Source: Chromatiaceae bacterium (GTDB lineage Bacteria > Pseudomonadota > Gammaproteobacteria > Chromatiales > Chromatiaceae). Taken from it: 15,095 nt of DNA. Position 1 is the stretch's first letter; each line of letters begins with the position of its first letter. The stretch spans positions 1 to 15,095 of the forward strand of contig JACKML010000018.1 in the NCBI GenBank assembly GCA_024235415.1, read 5' to 3'. The notes beneath the pieces are model-generated. The model ran no database searches, had not been told where the DNA came from, and saw nothing but the letters and a program-made list of their open reading frames with translations. This document shows positions 1 through 7,275 of this stretch, piece by piece. Both the position numbers and the translations under genes were made by a program.

Positions 1-1477
1 CGGGCTCGAGGCCGATTGCCTGCTGCGCGGCGGCAACGTACTGAAGAACCAGTCCGGGTGCGACACCGGTCACGAACACCACGACGCACAGCAGCAGCAT
101 CGGGACGGTCATGCTCCAGGGCGCCTCACGCACCGTCTCGTGTTCGAGGCGAAGCTGGCCCAGGAAAGTGTTGTGCAGCAGCTTGTAGACGCTGAGTACC
201 GTACCCAAAGTACTGACCACGGTGGCTACGAACAGCAGCGGGTGGCCATCGATAATCAGCGCGCGGTAGATCATCCACTTTGAAACGAAACCGTTCATCG
301 GTGGCAGTCCGGCCAAGCCGATGATGCCGATCAGCATCGCCAGGAACGACAGCGGCATTCGCGCCACGAGCCCGCCCAGGCGGTTGAGGTCCGAGGTCCC
401 GGTGCGGTGAATCACCGCAAACACGGCCATCAGCAGGATTGCCTGGTAGCTCGCATGGTTGAACACGTGCAACAGGCCGCCGGCGCTACCCAGGCTGTCT
501 GCCATGACCAGGCCGAGCAGCATGTAGCCACCCTGTCCGACGCCGTGCCAGCCGAGCAGCAGGCGGGCATCGTTCTGGCGCATCGCGACGAAAGTCGGAA
601 GGATTGCCGTGAATACCGCGATCCAGGCCAGAAGGTCGCGTAAGTCGAACCAGTCCGGAACGATGGCCAGGCGGTCGAGCTGCGTGACGCCGATCAGCCT
701 GAAGGCCACCAGCGCAATGGCGAACATTCCCATACGCGCCGAGATCGAGCCGAGGAAGGCCGATGCCGGACCCGGGCTGAAGGCATAGGCCGGCGCCTGC
801 CACAGGTGAAACGGCATCGTGCCCATCTTGACCGAGAAGCCGGCGATGAACAGCAACGCAATGGCCCACAGCTGGCCGTTGCTCATCGAAGGGACTGCGG
901 CCTGTACGGCATCGAACTGCAGCGAGCCCGCCGCGGCAGAGGTGACCAGCATCGCAGCGAAGACCGCCATTCCGCCGGCGATCGCGTACACGATGTAGCG
1001 CAGCGCCGCGCGGATCGCCTCACCACCCGCCAGTAACATCAGGATCAGACCGGACCAGCTGGTCAACTCCCAGCCTATGAACAAGGAGATGAAGTCGGCG
1101 GACGACAGTAGCAGCAACATTGCCAGCACGTTGATCTGCAGACCGCCGTAGAGCCAGCGCAGGCTGCCGCCGTGGGCGGCATGGGTCTCACCCCACTCGC
1201 CACTGGCGTAGGCGGCCGCGAAGCCGGCCGCGCCGACGGTGATCATCGCGAACAACCAGCCAAGCGGGTCGAGCTGCCATCCCACGTCGTTGCCGAGCAG
1301 GCTGAACGAGACCGCGCTGGGCGGTGACGAGCCCGACACCATCGTGACGAGCAGGCCGAACTGGATGACATAGCCGGCAACGAGCAGCCAGCGGCCCCAC
1401 CGACTAGTCGCCAGCAGCAAGCTGAGCGGGATCGCCACCAGGGCCAGCAGCAAGAGCGAATCGAGTGCGCCGATCAT
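1..1477 (-). CDS. Second MnhD/NuoM-like proton-conducting antiporter subunit (partial, C-terminus beyond the window)
   Basis: A polytopic membrane protein of the ND5/NuoM/MrpD family; 492 codons are visible and the frame is still open at the left edge. Family-defining residues are present: the membrane glutamate in FIGWELTSW (E137) and the lysine in FSVKMGTMPFHLW (K217), both on the proton path of complex I-like antiporter subunits. The later helix normally reading HAxxKAxLFL reads NHASYQAILLM here, with Gln (Q345) replacing Lys. The start is the ATG at 1477-1475, which shares ATGA with the stop of the preceding mnhD-like gene, implying translational coupling. As last visible gene of the operon it probably fills the place of the MrpA N-terminal half or of a third ND5-like subunit, moving H+ or Na+ across the inner membrane. 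The family is certain from sequence; the exact subunit name is inferred. Confidence 0.9.
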   Translation of the reverse strand, partial: MIGALDSLLLLALVAIPLSLLLATSRWGRWLLVAGYVIQFGLLVTMVSGSSPPSAVSFSLLGNDVGWQLDPLGWLFAMITVGAAGFAAAYASGEWGETHAAHGGSLRWLYGGLQINVLAMLLLLSSADFISLFIGWELTSWSGLILMLLAGGEAIRAALRYIVYAIAGGMAVFAAMLVTSAAAGSLQFDAVQAAVPSMSNGQLWAIALLFIAGFSVKMGTMPFHLWQAPAYAFSPGPASAFLGSISARMGMFAIALVAFRLIGVTQLDRLAIVPDWFDLRDLLAWIAVFTAILPTFVAMRQNDARLLLGWHGVGQGGYMLLGLVMADSLGSAGGLLHVFNHASYQAILLMAVFAVIHRTGTSDLNRLGGLVARMPLSFLAMLIGIIGLAGLPPMNGFVSKWMIYRALIIDGHPLLFVATVVSTLGTVLSVYKLLHNTFLGQLRLEHETVREAPWSMTVPMLLLCVVVFVTGVAPGLVLQYVAAAQQAIGLEP

Positions 1478-2931
1478 CGGCCGGCCTCCCTGTCACCAAG
1501 CACCGTGTGCTGATATCCGTTGGTATCGACGGCTCGCTCGGCGAGGACCTCCAGCCCCTGCCAGAGCGGATTGATCATCACCGCCGCAGTCAACAGCACC
1601 AACGCGAACAGGCCGGCGCCGAGAAGATTGCCGGCCCGTTGTCCCGGTACCCGGACGGCGGCGTCAGGCCGCGCGTAGAAAGTCACCACCACCCGCAACA
1701 GGTAGGCCCCCTCGATGACCGTGCCGGCCAGGATGGTGCCCATCGCGAGCAGTTGCAGCGGTGACGCGGATGCGGCCAGCCCACCAAGCACCAGGAACTT
1801 CGACCAGAAACCCGGCAGGGGAGGCAGGCCTAGCAGTGACAGCGAGAACAGTACGAACAGTGCGGCGCCGATGCGTGAAGTCGACGCGGCGCCCTTGAGG
1901 GATTCGATCGCGCGGTCCCAGCGGTCGGCGAGCAGGAACAGCGCCGACTTGACCACCAGATGGTGCATCGCCACAGTGACCCCGGCGATCACGCCGGCCT
2001 TGCCGGGCAGCGAGAAGGCAACGAACACGACACCGAGCTGGCCGATGGATGACCACGCCAGCATCCGCGGGATGTCACGCGCCTGCCACGCGGCCAGTTC
2101 ACCCACAGCCACACCAAGAATGCCCAGTACCAGCAGCAGTTGCCGGGTCTCGTCGTGTGGGAACACCAGTATCAGGATGCGCACGATGACCAGGACCGCA
2201 AGCTTGGACGCCAGCCCGGCGAGCAGTGCGGCGACGCGCTTGCCAACGGCGCCGTAGACCTCCGGCACCCAGCCGTTGACCGGGAAGGCCTCGGCCTTTA
2301 CGCCGAAGCCGATCACCAGCATGGCAAAGGCGGCCATTCCCTGTGGATCGGCCAGTTCTCCGCTCAGCGTGGAGAGATCCGCCAGATTCAAAGTGCCGGT
2401 CTTGAAGTAGATGATGGCAATGCCAATCAGGCCGACTACCGACCCGAGTGCGCTGATCATCAGATAGCGAAAAGCCGCCACGTAGGCAGGTGAGCGGCCG
2501 TCGCCCACCACCAGTCCGTAAGAGGCGACCGCTGCCAGTTCGTAGAATACGTAGACGTTGAACAGGTCGCCCGAGAGGGCAAGGCCGGTAAGCGAGCCGG
2601 CCAGCAGCAGCGTCAGCGACTGGCGGCCGGTGGCTGCCGGATCGGACTCGCCCGGCCACAGCACCAGCGTGGTCAGCGGTACGGCGAGCGCGAACAGCAG
2701 TGCGAGGTCGTCGATGTAAAAGGTGATCCCCATTGGAGGAGCGAAGCTGCCGAGCGCGACTGCATAGGGGACATCGTAGGCTGACCAGGCGGCAAACAGG
2801 ATCAGCGCACACGCGGCGAGAAGGATCGGGCCGATCACCGGACCCAGCGGCCGCAAGATGCCGTGGCGGGTCAGCGGAAGGACGAATGCGCCGAGCAGGG
2901 GCAGGACCGCGGCCAGGGAGACGTCAGTCAT
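1474..2931 (-). CDS. mnhD: Mrp/Mnh antiporter subunit D (ND5/NuoM-like)
   Basis: A 485-residue, very hydrophobic protein close to the usual MrpD length. Conserved charged residues of the antiporter-like fold are intact: Glu131 in FYELAAVASYG, Lys212 in FGVKAEAFPVNGW, and His323/His324/Lys328 in MHHLVVKSALFL. The PVNGWVPEVYG stretch corresponds to the family's PLHxWLPxAH motif. It is expected to be one of the ion-translocating channels of the inner-membrane Mrp complex, coupling Na+ (or K+) export to H+ entry. The ATG at 2931 overlaps the mnhC stop by 8 bp; its own TGA overlaps the next gene's ATG (ATGA). The plus-strand frames over this region have no recognisable protein features. Confidence 0.93.
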   Translation of the reverse strand: MTDVSLAAVLPLLGAFVLPLTRHGILRPLGPVIGPILLAACALILFAAWSAYDVPYAVALGSFAPPMGITFYIDDLALLFALAVPLTTLVLWPGESDPAATGRQSLTLLLAGSLTGLALSGDLFNVYVFYELAAVASYGLVVGDGRSPAYVAAFRYLMISALGSVVGLIGIAIIYFKTGTLNLADLSTLSGELADPQGMAAFAMLVIGFGVKAEAFPVNGWVPEVYGAVGKRVAALLAGLASKLAVLVIVRILILVFPHDETRQLLLVLGILGVAVGELAAWQARDIPRMLAWSSIGQLGVVFVAFSLPGKAGVIAGVTVAMHHLVVKSALFLLADRWDRAIESLKGAASTSRIGAALFVLFSLSLLGLPPLPGFWSKFLVLGGLAASASPLQLLAMGTILAGTVIEGAYLLRVVVTFYARPDAAVRVPGQRAGNLLGAGLFALVLLTAAVMINPLWQGLEVLAERAVDTNGYQHTVLGDREAGR

Positions 2932-3394
2932 GTTGGCCCCCGGTGCTGTTCAGGACGGTCGGTGCAGGTATTGGCCGCTCGCCGGCCGGCCGCTCGCGGC
3001 TGCGTGACGGTGTCACCCCGCCGGCATCATCCAGGTCGTCCTGCATGCACTGACGCGCCTCCTGCATGTCCAGCGTGCCATAACGCTCCTTGATGCGGAT
3101 CACCAGACTGAGCGCCAGGGCCTGCACGCCGACCCCGATGACGATCGCGGTCAGCACCATCGCCTGCGGGACAGGATCAACCATTGCCTGGCCGCCGGCC
3201 GTACCGGTAAAGATCGGTGCCACTGCATCCCAACGGTAACCGGCCAGAATCAGCAGCAGGTTGGCGCCTGCCTCGGCGATCGCCAGCGCCAGTACCATGC
3301 GGAACAGGTGTCTGGACAGCACGATGCCGGTAATGCCGATCACGCACAGACCGATTGCGCCAATGAAGAACACCAGTCCGACAGATGTGCTCAT
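2924..3394 (-). CDS. mnhC: Mrp/Mnh antiporter subunit C (NuoK-like)
   Basis: A 156-residue protein with three predicted membrane helices of the NuoK/MrpC family. The diagnostic segment is DPVPQAMVLTAIVIGVGVQA (about residues 73-92), followed by ALSLVIRIKERYGTLD; MrpC proteins carry a near-identical DPxPQALVLTAIVI motif. Unlike the roughly 110-residue Bacillus MrpC, this one has a hydrophilic tail of about 45 residues rich in Arg, Pro, Asp and Glu, without recognisable motif. The ATG at 3394 lies in an ATGA overlap with the mnhB stop, and the 3' end overlaps mnhD by 8 bp. It should sit next to the D subunit in the membrane complex. Confidence 0.93.
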   Translation of the reverse strand: MSTSVGLVFFIGAIGLCVIGITGIVLSRHLFRMVLALAIAEAGANLLLILAGYRWDAVAPIFTGTAGGQAMVDPVPQAMVLTAIVIGVGVQALALSLVIRIKERYGTLDMQEARQCMQDDLDDAGGVTPSRSRERPAGERPIPAPTVLNSTGGQHD

Positions 3395-4086
3395 GATGCG
3401 GCTCCATCGTCGTGTGCCAGGCGCATCAGCAGGCTGGACAGTTCGGCGCCTACCTTCAGGCCAACAGCCAGATACAGCAGAGGCAGGCTGCCACTCGAGA
3501 CCAGTTCGCCGAACATGCCCTTGTCGAACAACGGTGTGAGGAAGGCGTCTCCGTTGTAGAGGGCGCCCAGCCCGAGGGCAATGAATGCGGTCCCCGCAAG
3601 GCCTTCGATTACGCTGAGCCAGATGTGACTGAGCGACTCGCTCGGGCGGGCGAGCAGCGGCAGAAAGAATGCCGCGGCGAGAATGACGCCGCCCTGGAAG
3701 CCGCCGCCCGGCGTCAGGTGGCCGTGGATGACCACATACAGGCCGGCTATCAACAGCAGCGGGAACAGCACGTCGGTGCCGGCCCTCAGAACGAATCCGG
3801 CAGCAGGGAGGGCGTTGTTGCGCCCCTTGGCCTGCACACCACCGAGGACCAGTCCACCGGCCGTGGCGGCGGCAAAAAGTATCGCCAGCTCACCGAGCGT
3901 ATCCAGGCCGCGGTAGCCGAGGACGACCGCGGTGACGACGTTCGCCGCGCCGACTTCAGGTTTGGCGGCCTGTTGAATGGCCTGCCCGACGAGCATTGGT
4001 GGATGCCCAAACGGCAGGGTGCCGGTTATGGCGGCGAGCAGGAAGACCAGGCCGCCGAGGAACAGCAGGGTGGCGAGGTTACGCAT
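3391..4086 (-). CDS. mnhB: Fused MbhE-like / MnhB antiporter subunit
   Basis: A 231-residue membrane protein with two family modules. Residues 1 to about 85 resemble the last C-terminal domain of MrpA (MbhE-like): NVVTAVVLGYRGLDTLGE matches the NVVNVILVDFRGFDTxGE signature. Residues about 95-225 are an MnhB domain with HGHLTPGGGFQGGVILAAAF at 121-140. MrpB alone is about 140 residues in Bacillus, so the extra length is explained by the fusion. I chose the ATG at 4086 over the one at 4131: it is preceded by GGGGAG at good spacing and overlaps the upstream gene by only 8 bp, as at the mnhC/mnhD junction, whereas 4131 would give a 53-bp overlap. The role is membrane scaffold and ion pathway of the Mrp complex. 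Confidence 0.9.
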   Translation of the reverse strand: MRNLATLLFLGGLVFLLAAITGTLPFGHPPMLVGQAIQQAAKPEVGAANVVTAVVLGYRGLDTLGELAILFAAATAGGLVLGGVQAKGRNNALPAAGFVLRAGTDVLFPLLLIAGLYVVIHGHLTPGGGFQGGVILAAAFFLPLLARPSESLSHIWLSVIEGLAGTAFIALGLGALYNGDAFLTPLFDKGMFGELVSSGSLPLLYLAVGLKVGAELSSLLMRLAHDDGAAS

Positions 4087-4351
4087 CCGTGTTCTCCCCG
4101 CTCGTTGGAACGTCAAGGCGGGCCAGCCCAAGCCGGCGCAGTGCCAGCGCGAGTATCAGACCGCTCAGACCGGCACCGACCACGGCCTCGGTCATGGCCA
4201 CATCAGGTGCCTGCAGCAGTACGAACATCACGGCCACGCCGAGTGAAACCGCCGACGCAGCGGCGATGGCCGCGAGCAGGTTCTCGAGCAGCAGCACCGC
4301 CAGCGCGGCACCGAGCGTCAGGGCGACGACGATGATGGCGACTCCCATCAT
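4079..4351 (-). CDS. DUF4040 / MbhD-like antiporter subunit (stand-alone MrpA C-terminal domain)
   Basis: A 90-residue protein of three hydrophobic helices matching the DUF4040 (MbhD) domain that in Bacillus lies inside the C-terminal third of MrpA. The key motif is LQAPDVAMTEAVVGAGL (about residues 46-62), equivalent to the GAPDLALTQLxVE motif of MrpA and MbhD, with a functionally important acidic residue in TEA. The ATG at 4351 overlaps the mnhG stop as ATGA; a second in-frame ATG follows immediately at 4348. It lies between mnhG and the MbhE-MnhB fusion, exactly where MbhD sits in archaeal Mbh operons. Probable role: lateral ion transfer inside the Mrp complex. Confidence 0.87.
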   Translation of the reverse strand: MMGVAIIVVALTLGAALAVLLLENLLAAIAAASAVSLGVAVMFVLLQAPDVAMTEAVVGAGLSGLILALALRRLGLARLDVPTSGENTDA

Positions 4352-4647
4352 GATTCATCCCTCTGCTTGTGCCACAGCGGGACACCGCTGCGGTGGAATG
4401 CCCGCGCCAGTGTGGACGAGCCGATCGGGTTGGTCAGCAGGATGAACAGGCCGACGACCAGCAGTTTCGGCCACCAGTCCGGGTGCGCGAATCCGACGCC
4501 AAGCAGCAGTGCGAGCGAGCCGAGTGTCACCGCCTTGGCCCCCGCCTGGATCCGGTTGTACACATCGGGCATGCGCAACAGACCGAGTGCACCGAGGAGG
4601 CAGAACAGTGCGCCTATGATCAGAAAGATGTCGGACAGCAGTTTCAT
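4348..4647 (-). CDS. mnhG: Mrp/Mnh antiporter subunit G
   Basis: A 99-residue PhaG/MnhG/YufB-family protein with three membrane helices. Signatures are LLRMPDVYNRIQAGAKAVTLG (split here as LLRMPDVYNR and IQAGAKAVTLG, about residues 23-43) and LTNPIGSSTLARAFHRSG near the C-terminus, both conserved across MnhG. The frame extends upstream, but the ATG at 4647 gives the normal family length and an ATGA overlap with mnhF; the longer version adds 71 Arg-rich residues that are only mnhF read in another frame. It ends in an ATGA overlap with the DUF4040 gene. It is a small structural subunit of the inner-membrane Mrp complex. Confidence 0.93.
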   Translation of the reverse strand: MKLLSDIFLIIGALFCLLGALGLLRMPDVYNRIQAGAKAVTLGSLALLLGVGFAHPDWWPKLLVVGLFILLTNPIGSSTLARAFHRSGVPLWHKQRDES

Positions 4648-4910
4648 GGTCTGTTTCCCTCGATCGCCCGCGCCAGGGCGACAACGCCGACAAAGGCGAG
4701 AACGCCGTAGAGCAGCGCCACGTCCAGGTACAGCGCAGAATCGAAAAACAGCGCCAGGACCACGATCGCACCGGTGGCGATCACCGAAAGGGTGTCGGCG
4801 GCAACGATCCGGTCGGGCGCGTGCGGGCCAATCCACAGGCGTAGCATCGCCAGGACGCAAGCCGCGCCGAGCAGCGCCAGGACGATGGTCCCGGTAATCC
4901 CCAGGCTCAT
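4644..4910 (-). CDS. mnhF: Mrp/Mnh antiporter subunit F
   Basis: An 88-residue, three-helix MrpF/PhaF-family protein. The family motif GPHAPDRIVAADTLSV (about residues 29-44) corresponds to GPxxxDRVVALDxL, and the final helix LYLDVALLYGVLAFVGVVAL ends in AR, as usual. I chose the ATG at 4910 because it shares ATGA with the mnhE stop and gives the normal length; a longer version starting at 5000 only adds a charged segment lying in mnhE. It overlaps mnhG by four bases. It probably takes part in cation transport near MrpE and MrpG. Confidence 0.93.
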   Translation of the reverse strand: MSLGITGTIVLALLGAACVLAMLRLWIGPHAPDRIVAADTLSVIATGAIVVLALFFDSALYLDVALLYGVLAFVGVVALARAIEGNRP

Positions 4911-5410
4911 TGCAGGAACCCCCGCAGGTGGCGTTCGAAGCCGCTCGCGATGGTCTGGGTCGCGGTCGCGATATCCGTACCGGGCGGACAGTCTATCCAA
5001 TGCACCAGCAGGGCATCGCCCTCGACATCCACCGTCAGTGTCCCCGGCGTCAGGGTGATGCTGTTGGCCAGCACCAGACGCCCCAGATCGGAACGCAGCG
5101 AGGTGTTGATGCGCACCAACACGGGGCGAATCGGCAACGCGGGAGACAGCACGCGACGCGCCATGTCGAGGTTGGCACGCAACAGGGCGACCAGTAGCGA
5201 CCCCAGATAGGTGATGAAGGCGAGTGGTGCGCCCGCCCGCAGCCGGATGCCGGCGAGTATCGGCTGCCGTCCGCTGCTCAGCGCGGCCACTGCCGTGGCG
5301 ACCAGGATGCCGGCAACCAGTTCCTGCGGGTCAAGCGACCCGACCAGCAACAGCCAGAAAACAAAGGCGAACACGAACGAAAAGGCGGTGTGCTGCAGTT
5401 GCGGGTGCAT
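4907..5410 (-). CDS. mnhE: Mrp/Mnh antiporter subunit E, first gene of the operon
   Basis: A 167-residue protein with N-terminal membrane helices and a cytoplasmic C-terminal domain. The conserved MnhE core LANSITLTPGTLTVDVEG (about residues 114-131) is present, preceded by INTSLRSDLGR and followed by LLVHWID, as in the family. It is the first gene of the leftward operon, so its promoter should lie in 5411-5758. The ATG at 5410 has only a modest ribosome binding site (AGGTAGG about 11-15 bases upstream). MrpE is needed for assembly or full activity of Mrp complexes in studied bacteria. The 3' end overlaps mnhF as ATGA. Confidence 0.93.
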   Translation of the reverse strand: MHPQLQHTAFSFVFAFVFWLLLVGSLDPQELVAGILVATAVAALSSGRQPILAGIRLRAGAPLAFITYLGSLLVALLRANLDMARRVLSPALPIRPVLVRINTSLRSDLGRLVLANSITLTPGTLTVDVEGDALLVHWIDCPPGTDIATATQTIASGFERHLRGFLQ

Positions 5411-5758
5411 TGTCGGGAAGGCCTACCTGGATGTCGGGCGAGCTGTGGTCGGTGAATGACCGGGCATGCGCCCGAAGCTTAACGCGTGTTCGATGTCAGT
5501 GTGATGAAACATGAGTATCCGACGAGACTCCCCGATTGGCCAGTGCGATCGATCGTTGCCACCAAAACCCACGCAATCTTCGTGCCGCCGATCGGACGTC
5601 CTGGCCTCGGTGGCGGCGGGTTGCCAGTCGACAAGTCGAAGCGAAATTGATCGCCTGCCCGGGATCCGCGAAGATTAGCGCATCCGCACCCGGGATGCAG
5701 GTCGTTGCAGTTAACCTGTGTTGGGTCTTTGCTGTTTTCCTGCAAGTGTTCACCCGCG
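5411..5758. other. Intergenic region between the divergent mnh operon and bioA
   Basis: No gene is supported in these 348 bases; the short frames on both strands are Arg/Cys-rich and lack family motifs. The region should hold the mnh promoter (leftward) and the bioA promoter (rightward), but I find no convincing -35/-10 pair for either. Structures visible: a 5-bp hairpin CGGGC-ATGC-GCCCG at 5461-5474; two copies of CCCGGGAT at 5658-5665 and 5689-5696; a 6-bp inverted repeat GCATCC/GGATGC at 5680-5698; and a wide inverted repeat TTGCAG...CTGCAA at 5705-5745, just before bioA. Confidence 0.6.
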
Positions 5759-7081
5759 ATGGATAAGACAAACGATCTCGCATTATGCGCACGTGACCGT
5801 GCGCACCTCTGGCATCCCTACAGCTCCTCAGTGGCGCATATGCCGCTGTTTGCTGTGGCGTCGGCAAGTGGCGTTCGATTGAAGCTCGACGACGGCCGCG
5901 AACTTGTCGACGGCATGGCGTCGTGGTGGTGCGTGATCCACGGCTACAACCATCCGGTGCTCAATGCGGCAATTGAAGAGCAGTTGCGCGACATGGCGCA
6001 CGTGATGTTCGGTGGCCTCACGCATGCGCCGGCGGTTCGCCTGGCGGAGAAGCTGGTCGAGATCACGCCGGACGGCCTTGATCTGGTGTTCTTCGCCGAT
6101 TCCGGTTCCGTGGCGGTCGAGGTCGCGCTGAAGATGGCGATCCAGTATTGGCACAGCCTCGGCCTGCCAGGCAAGCGGCGCTTCGTAGCCCTGCGCAACG
6201 GTTACCACGGCGACACCCTGCATGCGATGTCGGTATGCGACCCGGTGACCGGCATGCACACCCTGTTTAATGGCGTACTGCCGCAGCAGCTGTTCGTGTC
6301 GGCACCGGCGGCAGGTTTCAACGTGCCGGTTGCACAGGCCGACCTGCGCGAGCTCGAACAGATCCTTGCCGAACATGCCGATGAGCTCGCCGGGCTGGTT
6401 CTCGAGCCGGTCGTCCAGGGGGCCGGCGGTATGCGGTTCTATTCACCCGACTACCTGCGGGCGGCGCGCACTTTGTGTGACCGCTACCAGGTACTGTTGA
6501 TCGCCGACGAGATCGCCACCGGTTTTGGGCGCACCGGCAAGCTATTCGCCTGTGAGCATGCGGCGATTGCGCCGGATATCCTGTGCCTGGGCAAGGCGCT
6601 GACTGGGGGCTATATGACGCTGGCGGCGACCCTCACCACCCATCGCGTGGCCACGGCGATCGGCGCAGGCGAGCCCGGCGTGTTCATGCATGGCCCGACC
6701 TTCATGGCGAATCCGATGGCCTGCGCGGTGTCGCTGGCCAGCATTGATCTGCTGCTGCAGTCGCCCTGGCAGGCGCGCGTGGCGCAGATAGAGGCGGGGC
6801 TGCGGACTGGCCTGGCACCGTGCGTCGATATGCCGCAGGTCGCAGACGTGCGGGTGCTGGGCGCCATCGGAGTGGTCGAGCTCGTGCACCCCGTCGACAT
6901 GCAGCGGGTGCAGCCGCTGTTCGTCGAACAGGGTGTCTGGGTCAGGCCTTTTGGCAGTCTGGTCTACCTGATGCCACCTTTCGTGATTGGCGAAGACGAC
7001 CTGGCGACTTTGACTGAAGCCGTGTGCGCGGTGGTCGGAAGGCTGGATGTTGAAGGTGGCTTTTGCGTGCCTGGAGTTTGA
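5759..7081 (+). CDS. bioA: Adenosylmethionine-8-amino-7-oxononanoate aminotransferase (DAPA synthase)
   Basis: A PLP-dependent class III aminotransferase that transfers the amino group of S-adenosylmethionine to KAPA, making DAPA, the penultimate stage of biotin synthesis (cytoplasm). The 440 residues carry BioA signatures in order: HPYSS (19-23), DGMASWWCVIHGYNHP (51-66), MFGGLTHAP (83-91), GYHGDTLHAMSVCDP (148-162), the PLP-binding Asp250 in IADEIATGFGRTG, and the Schiff-base Lys279 in CLGKALTGGY, then HGPTFMANPMAC. I chose the ATG at 5759 because homology begins right after it; a TTG at 5705 would add 18 unrelated residues. No clear Shine-Dalgarno sequence precedes the ATG, which is unusual here. 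No other bio gene is nearby, so bioA is probably transcribed alone. Confidence 0.95.
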   Translation: MDKTNDLALCARDRAHLWHPYSSSVAHMPLFAVASASGVRLKLDDGRELVDGMASWWCVIHGYNHPVLNAAIEEQLRDMAHVMFGGLTHAPAVRLAEKLVEITPDGLDLVFFADSGSVAVEVALKMAIQYWHSLGLPGKRRFVALRNGYHGDTLHAMSVCDPVTGMHTLFNGVLPQQLFVSAPAAGFNVPVAQADLRELEQILAEHADELAGLVLEPVVQGAGGMRFYSPDYLRAARTLCDRYQVLLIADEIATGFGRTGKLFACEHAAIAPDILCLGKALTGGYMTLAATLTTHRVATAIGAGEPGVFMHGPTFMANPMACAVSLASIDLLLQSPWQARVAQIEAGLRTGLAPCVDMPQVADVRVLGAIGVVELVHPVDMQRVQPLFVEQGVWVRPFGSLVYLMPPFVIGEDDLATLTEAVCAVVGRLDVEGGFCVPGV

Positions 7082-7089
7082 AGTTTCGG

Positions 7090-7127
7090 GGCTTTTTGGG
7101 ACGCGCGGTGGCGCGCCTAAGAAAGCC
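7090..7127 (+). other. Long hairpin just after bioA
   Basis: Starting 9 bases after the bioA stop, 7090-7105 pairs with 7112-7127: GGCTTT with AAAGCC, TTGGG with CCTAA (one G-U), CGCG with CGCG, separated by two single-base bulges (G7121, A7101) and closed by a 6-base loop. That is 15 pairs. No U-tract follows on either strand, so it is not a standard intrinsic terminator; it may stabilise the bioA mRNA end or stop exonucleases. Confidence 0.55.
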
Positions 7128-7194
7128 GCCGTCAGGCACACCCGAGCCTCAGGAAGCGAATGTCGGCCGCTCGGACGGCCACTGGCATCCCGCC

Positions 7195-7224
7195 CTGTCT
7201 CGATCCCCGCCGACTCTATATAAT
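7195..7224 (+). promoter_or_regulatory. Predicted sigma70 promoter of thrS
   Basis: A perfect TATAAT -10 box at 7219-7224 stands out in very GC-rich sequence. Eighteen bases upstream is a weak -35 (CTGTCT, 7195-7200). Transcription would start near 7231, giving a thrS leader of about 90 nucleotides that includes the anticodon-like hairpin. The weak -35 is the main doubt. Confidence 0.6.
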
Positions 7225-7275
7225 CGCCGCTCACCAAATTTCTGAGATCACCGCTTCAAGGCACGGTCTCTTCAC

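Noticed and set aside
3412..4335. A 307-codon plus-strand frame opposite mnhB and the DUF4040 gene
   Set aside because: Gln/Arg-rich composition, no domain, antisense to recognised membrane subunits.
5705..5745. BirA-type biotin operator
   Set aside because: Arms and spacing do not match the known BirA palindrome; kept only as a generic inverted repeat.
5479..5867. Minus-strand frames in the mnhE-bioA gap
   Set aside because: Cys/Arg-rich translations without motifs, partly antisense to bioA, no ribosome binding site.
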